Assembly: GCF_914271545.1 (NCBI RefSeq)
Contig: NZ_CAJZAH010000001.1
Location: 744,001 to 808,000 of the forward strand
DNA from: Cupriavidus respiraculi
Lineage (GTDB): Bacteria > Pseudomonadota > Gammaproteobacteria > Burkholderiales > Burkholderiaceae
Direction of reading: 5' to 3'
DNA length: 64,000 bases
Part shown: positions 62,776 to 64,000 of the stretch, in pieces
Layout of the letters: each line of letters opens with the position of its first letter
Numbering within the stretch: the stretch's first letter is position 1
Position numbers and translations under genes: made by a program
The notes under the pieces: generated by a model
Told to the model about the DNA's origin: nothing
What the model saw: the letters and a program-made list of their open reading frames with translations, nothing else
Database searches by the model: none

Positions 62776-64000
62776 ATGGATGAAGTGGTCGTCCGCGGAG
62801 AGCGAGACAGGGACAGGCGCGACGCCGGAGGGTTCTTCCTCGGTTGGGCAGCCGCGCAGTCCTTCTTGAAGGATGCGGGGCCTCTGGGCCAGTATCTCGG
62901 CGTGGTCTTCGGCATTCCGGGCCCCGGCGGCGGCTCCAATCTCTCGTGGCTCGATCCGGCCAGCCAGGATGGCCGGGGCCGGACGCATGCAGGCGGAAAG
63001 AGCGATGCAGGCCGCGATACGGCCCATCAAGGCAACCGGACGCTGGAGCGCCTGGACGCGGGAGATCCTTATCACCCGCGGTCGCCTGCAAGCCCCGTCG
63101 AAGAGGTCTACGTCTTCGGCTCCCCGCCGGAGCGCCGCGACGAAGCGCTCTGGTGGCTGGCGCCGACGGCCCCTGGCTCGCTCCAGGAGATACAACTGGA
63201 TGTCGAGCGCCCGCCGGCAAAGCCACCGCCTTTCGTCAAGCCGCCCGCTCCCCCGGCCCGGCGACCGAAGCAAGCCACCCAAGCCGAAGAGTCGGCCCCG
63301 AACGACGACGAGACGCCGACCGTCAACGTGCAAGGCGAGCGCCCCGAGCGCGACAGTGCCCATGCGTATGGCGACGGCGCCGGTCCATACCGCATCGGCC
63401 GCGACTTCTCGCCCTTTCAGTCCGACGTAGACACCCCATCCGACCTGCTGGACTGGAACCTGCACACTCAGCGCCCGGAACGGCGTGCCGCGCCCCGAGA
63501 CGAACGCGCGGCTTTCACCGAGACCGAATGGGTGTTCGCCACTACTCCGCATTCGCCGATTCCCATGATCCGTCAGTTCGATACCGGCAACTCGGCACTG
63601 AACTTTGTCGCGAACAAGCTGCTGCTGCCGTGGCGCAACCTTCTTGCCGCCATCGAGAACACTCCTTTCGAGATGGCCGGCGCGCTCGACGATGCCATGA
63701 GGAAAAGCGCCTTCAGCGCGGAGTGGGAGGCATCGCAATCCATGACGCCGCTGTTTCCCGCAATGGGGCTCACCATGGAAACAGCCGGGACACTGAACTA
63801 CCTGCGCGGCCTTCTTGCCGACGCCGGTCGCGAGGCGGGCGACCTCAATCGCATGTTTGCGCTCGGCTTCGTCGCGACTGGCGGCCTTGGCGGCTATTCG
63901 CGAGGCGGCGCAGTCAGAACGATGGTCAGCGTCGACCCTCCCGGATTTCGTCGGTCCGGCAACGCCTACAAGCGCATCCTGGGCGTCGAGCGCACGGCCG
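62776..64000 (+). CDS. Proline-rich toxin-like protein (5' part, runs off the window)
   Basis: The frame is open from ATG 62776 to the window end with no stop, giving 408 residues. The first 215 residues are rich in proline, arginine and glycine and repeat a V-x-V-x-G motif with ER nearby: VVVRGER (4-10), VYVFGSPPER (111-120), and VNVQGERPER (183-192), with IQLDVERPP (139-147) as a weaker copy. Such motifs are often seen in the N-terminal parts of polymorphic toxins and effector proteins. From about residue 255 the sequence is more globular (SALNFVANKLLLPWRNLLAAIENTPFEMAGALDDAM). The toxin domain, if any, lies beyond the window. It starts five bases after the adaptor-like gene. Confidence 0.6.
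   Translation, partial: MDEVVVRGERDRDRRDAGGFFLGWAAAQSFLKDAGPLGQYLGVVFGIPGPGGGSNLSWLDPASQDGRGRTHAGGKSDAGRDTAHQGNRTLERLDAGDPYHPRSPASPVEEVYVFGSPPERRDEALWWLAPTAPGSLQEIQLDVERPPAKPPPFVKPPAPPARRPKQATQAEESAPNDDETPTVNVQGERPERDSAHAYGDGAGPYRIGRDFSPFQSDVDTPSDLLDWNLHTQRPERRAAPRDERAAFTETEWVFATTPHSPIPMIRQFDTGNSALNFVANKLLLPWRNLLAAIENTPFEMAGALDDAMRKSAFSAEWEASQSMTPLFPAMGLTMETAGTLNYLRGLLADAGREAGDLNRMFALGFVATGGLGGYSRGGAVRTMVSVDPPGFRRSGNAYKRILGVERTA

Noticed and set aside
1-64000. CRISPR arrays, tRNA or rRNA genes, intact insertion sequences or prophage genes
   Set aside because: I found no regularly spaced repeats, no cloverleaf-like conserved segments, no rRNA sequence and no transposase or phage structural genes.

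Overview
The window is GC-rich, densely coded bacterial DNA. Its gene content points to a beta-proteobacterium of the Burkholderiales, most likely Burkholderiaceae of the Cupriavidus/Ralstonia type. The evidence is four intact solitary Bug-type (tripartite tricarboxylate) solute receptors plus one relic, a DUF3348/DUF802/OmpA/DUF2894 cluster, a CzcI-headed heavy-metal RND operon, a CYP116B-type self-sufficient P450 and many LysR-type regulators. No rRNA, tRNA, CRISPR array or intact insertion sequence was seen. The organism call is inference from gene content, not from a marker gene.

Layout. 1-4.2 kb: quinone oxidoreductase divergent from a class III CoA-transferase and a Bug receptor, with a convergent GntR/FCD regulator. 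4.6-11.4 kb: a CheY-like single-domain response regulator convergent with a complete pgaABCD operon for poly-N-acetylglucosamine. 12.2-16.6 kb: a tightly overlapping four-gene cluster coding for a MotA/ZorA-like membrane protein with a long tail, a MotB/ZorB-like OmpA protein and two proteins of unknown function. This is the best candidate here for an undescribed system. 16.7-21.7 kb: FrnE-like thioredoxin-fold protein, MFS transporter, LysR, metallo-beta-lactamase-fold hydrolase, chloroperoxidase-like hydrolase. 21.7-28.8 kb: six-gene metal-efflux operon on the minus strand. 28.8-35.8 kb: LysE exporter/LysR pair, small membrane protein, Bug receptor plus P450-reductase fusion with a divergent IclR regulator, DUF1801 protein.

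35.9-38.6 kb: a radical SAM protein and a DUF4130-UdgX fusion overlapping by 4 bases, headed by a near-perfect LexA box, so probably an SOS-induced DNA repair pair. 38.7-46.9 kb: lipid-kinase-like protein and metallophosphoesterase, AraC regulator, Bug receptor plus NIPSNAP protein, SDR with a divergent LysR, amino-acid racemase, and a TetR regulator with two copies of its probable operator. 47-53.6 kb: lipoproteins (one MalM-like, one DUF2846), an L,D-transpeptidase, a DUF882 peptidase and an MFS transporter, with more noncoding DNA than elsewhere. 53.9-60.6 kb: LysP-like permease plus exported amidohydrolase, then across a terminator an M20 amidohydrolase plus Bug receptor with a divergent LysR.

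60.6-64 kb: the relic of a Bug receptor/M24 hydrolase operon, broken at both ends, followed by three genes of accessory character: a small protein, a soluble adaptor-like protein with an HlyD-type segment, and the 5' part of a proline-rich, toxin-like gene that runs off the window. Several intergenic palindromes next to regulator genes look like operators and are listed.
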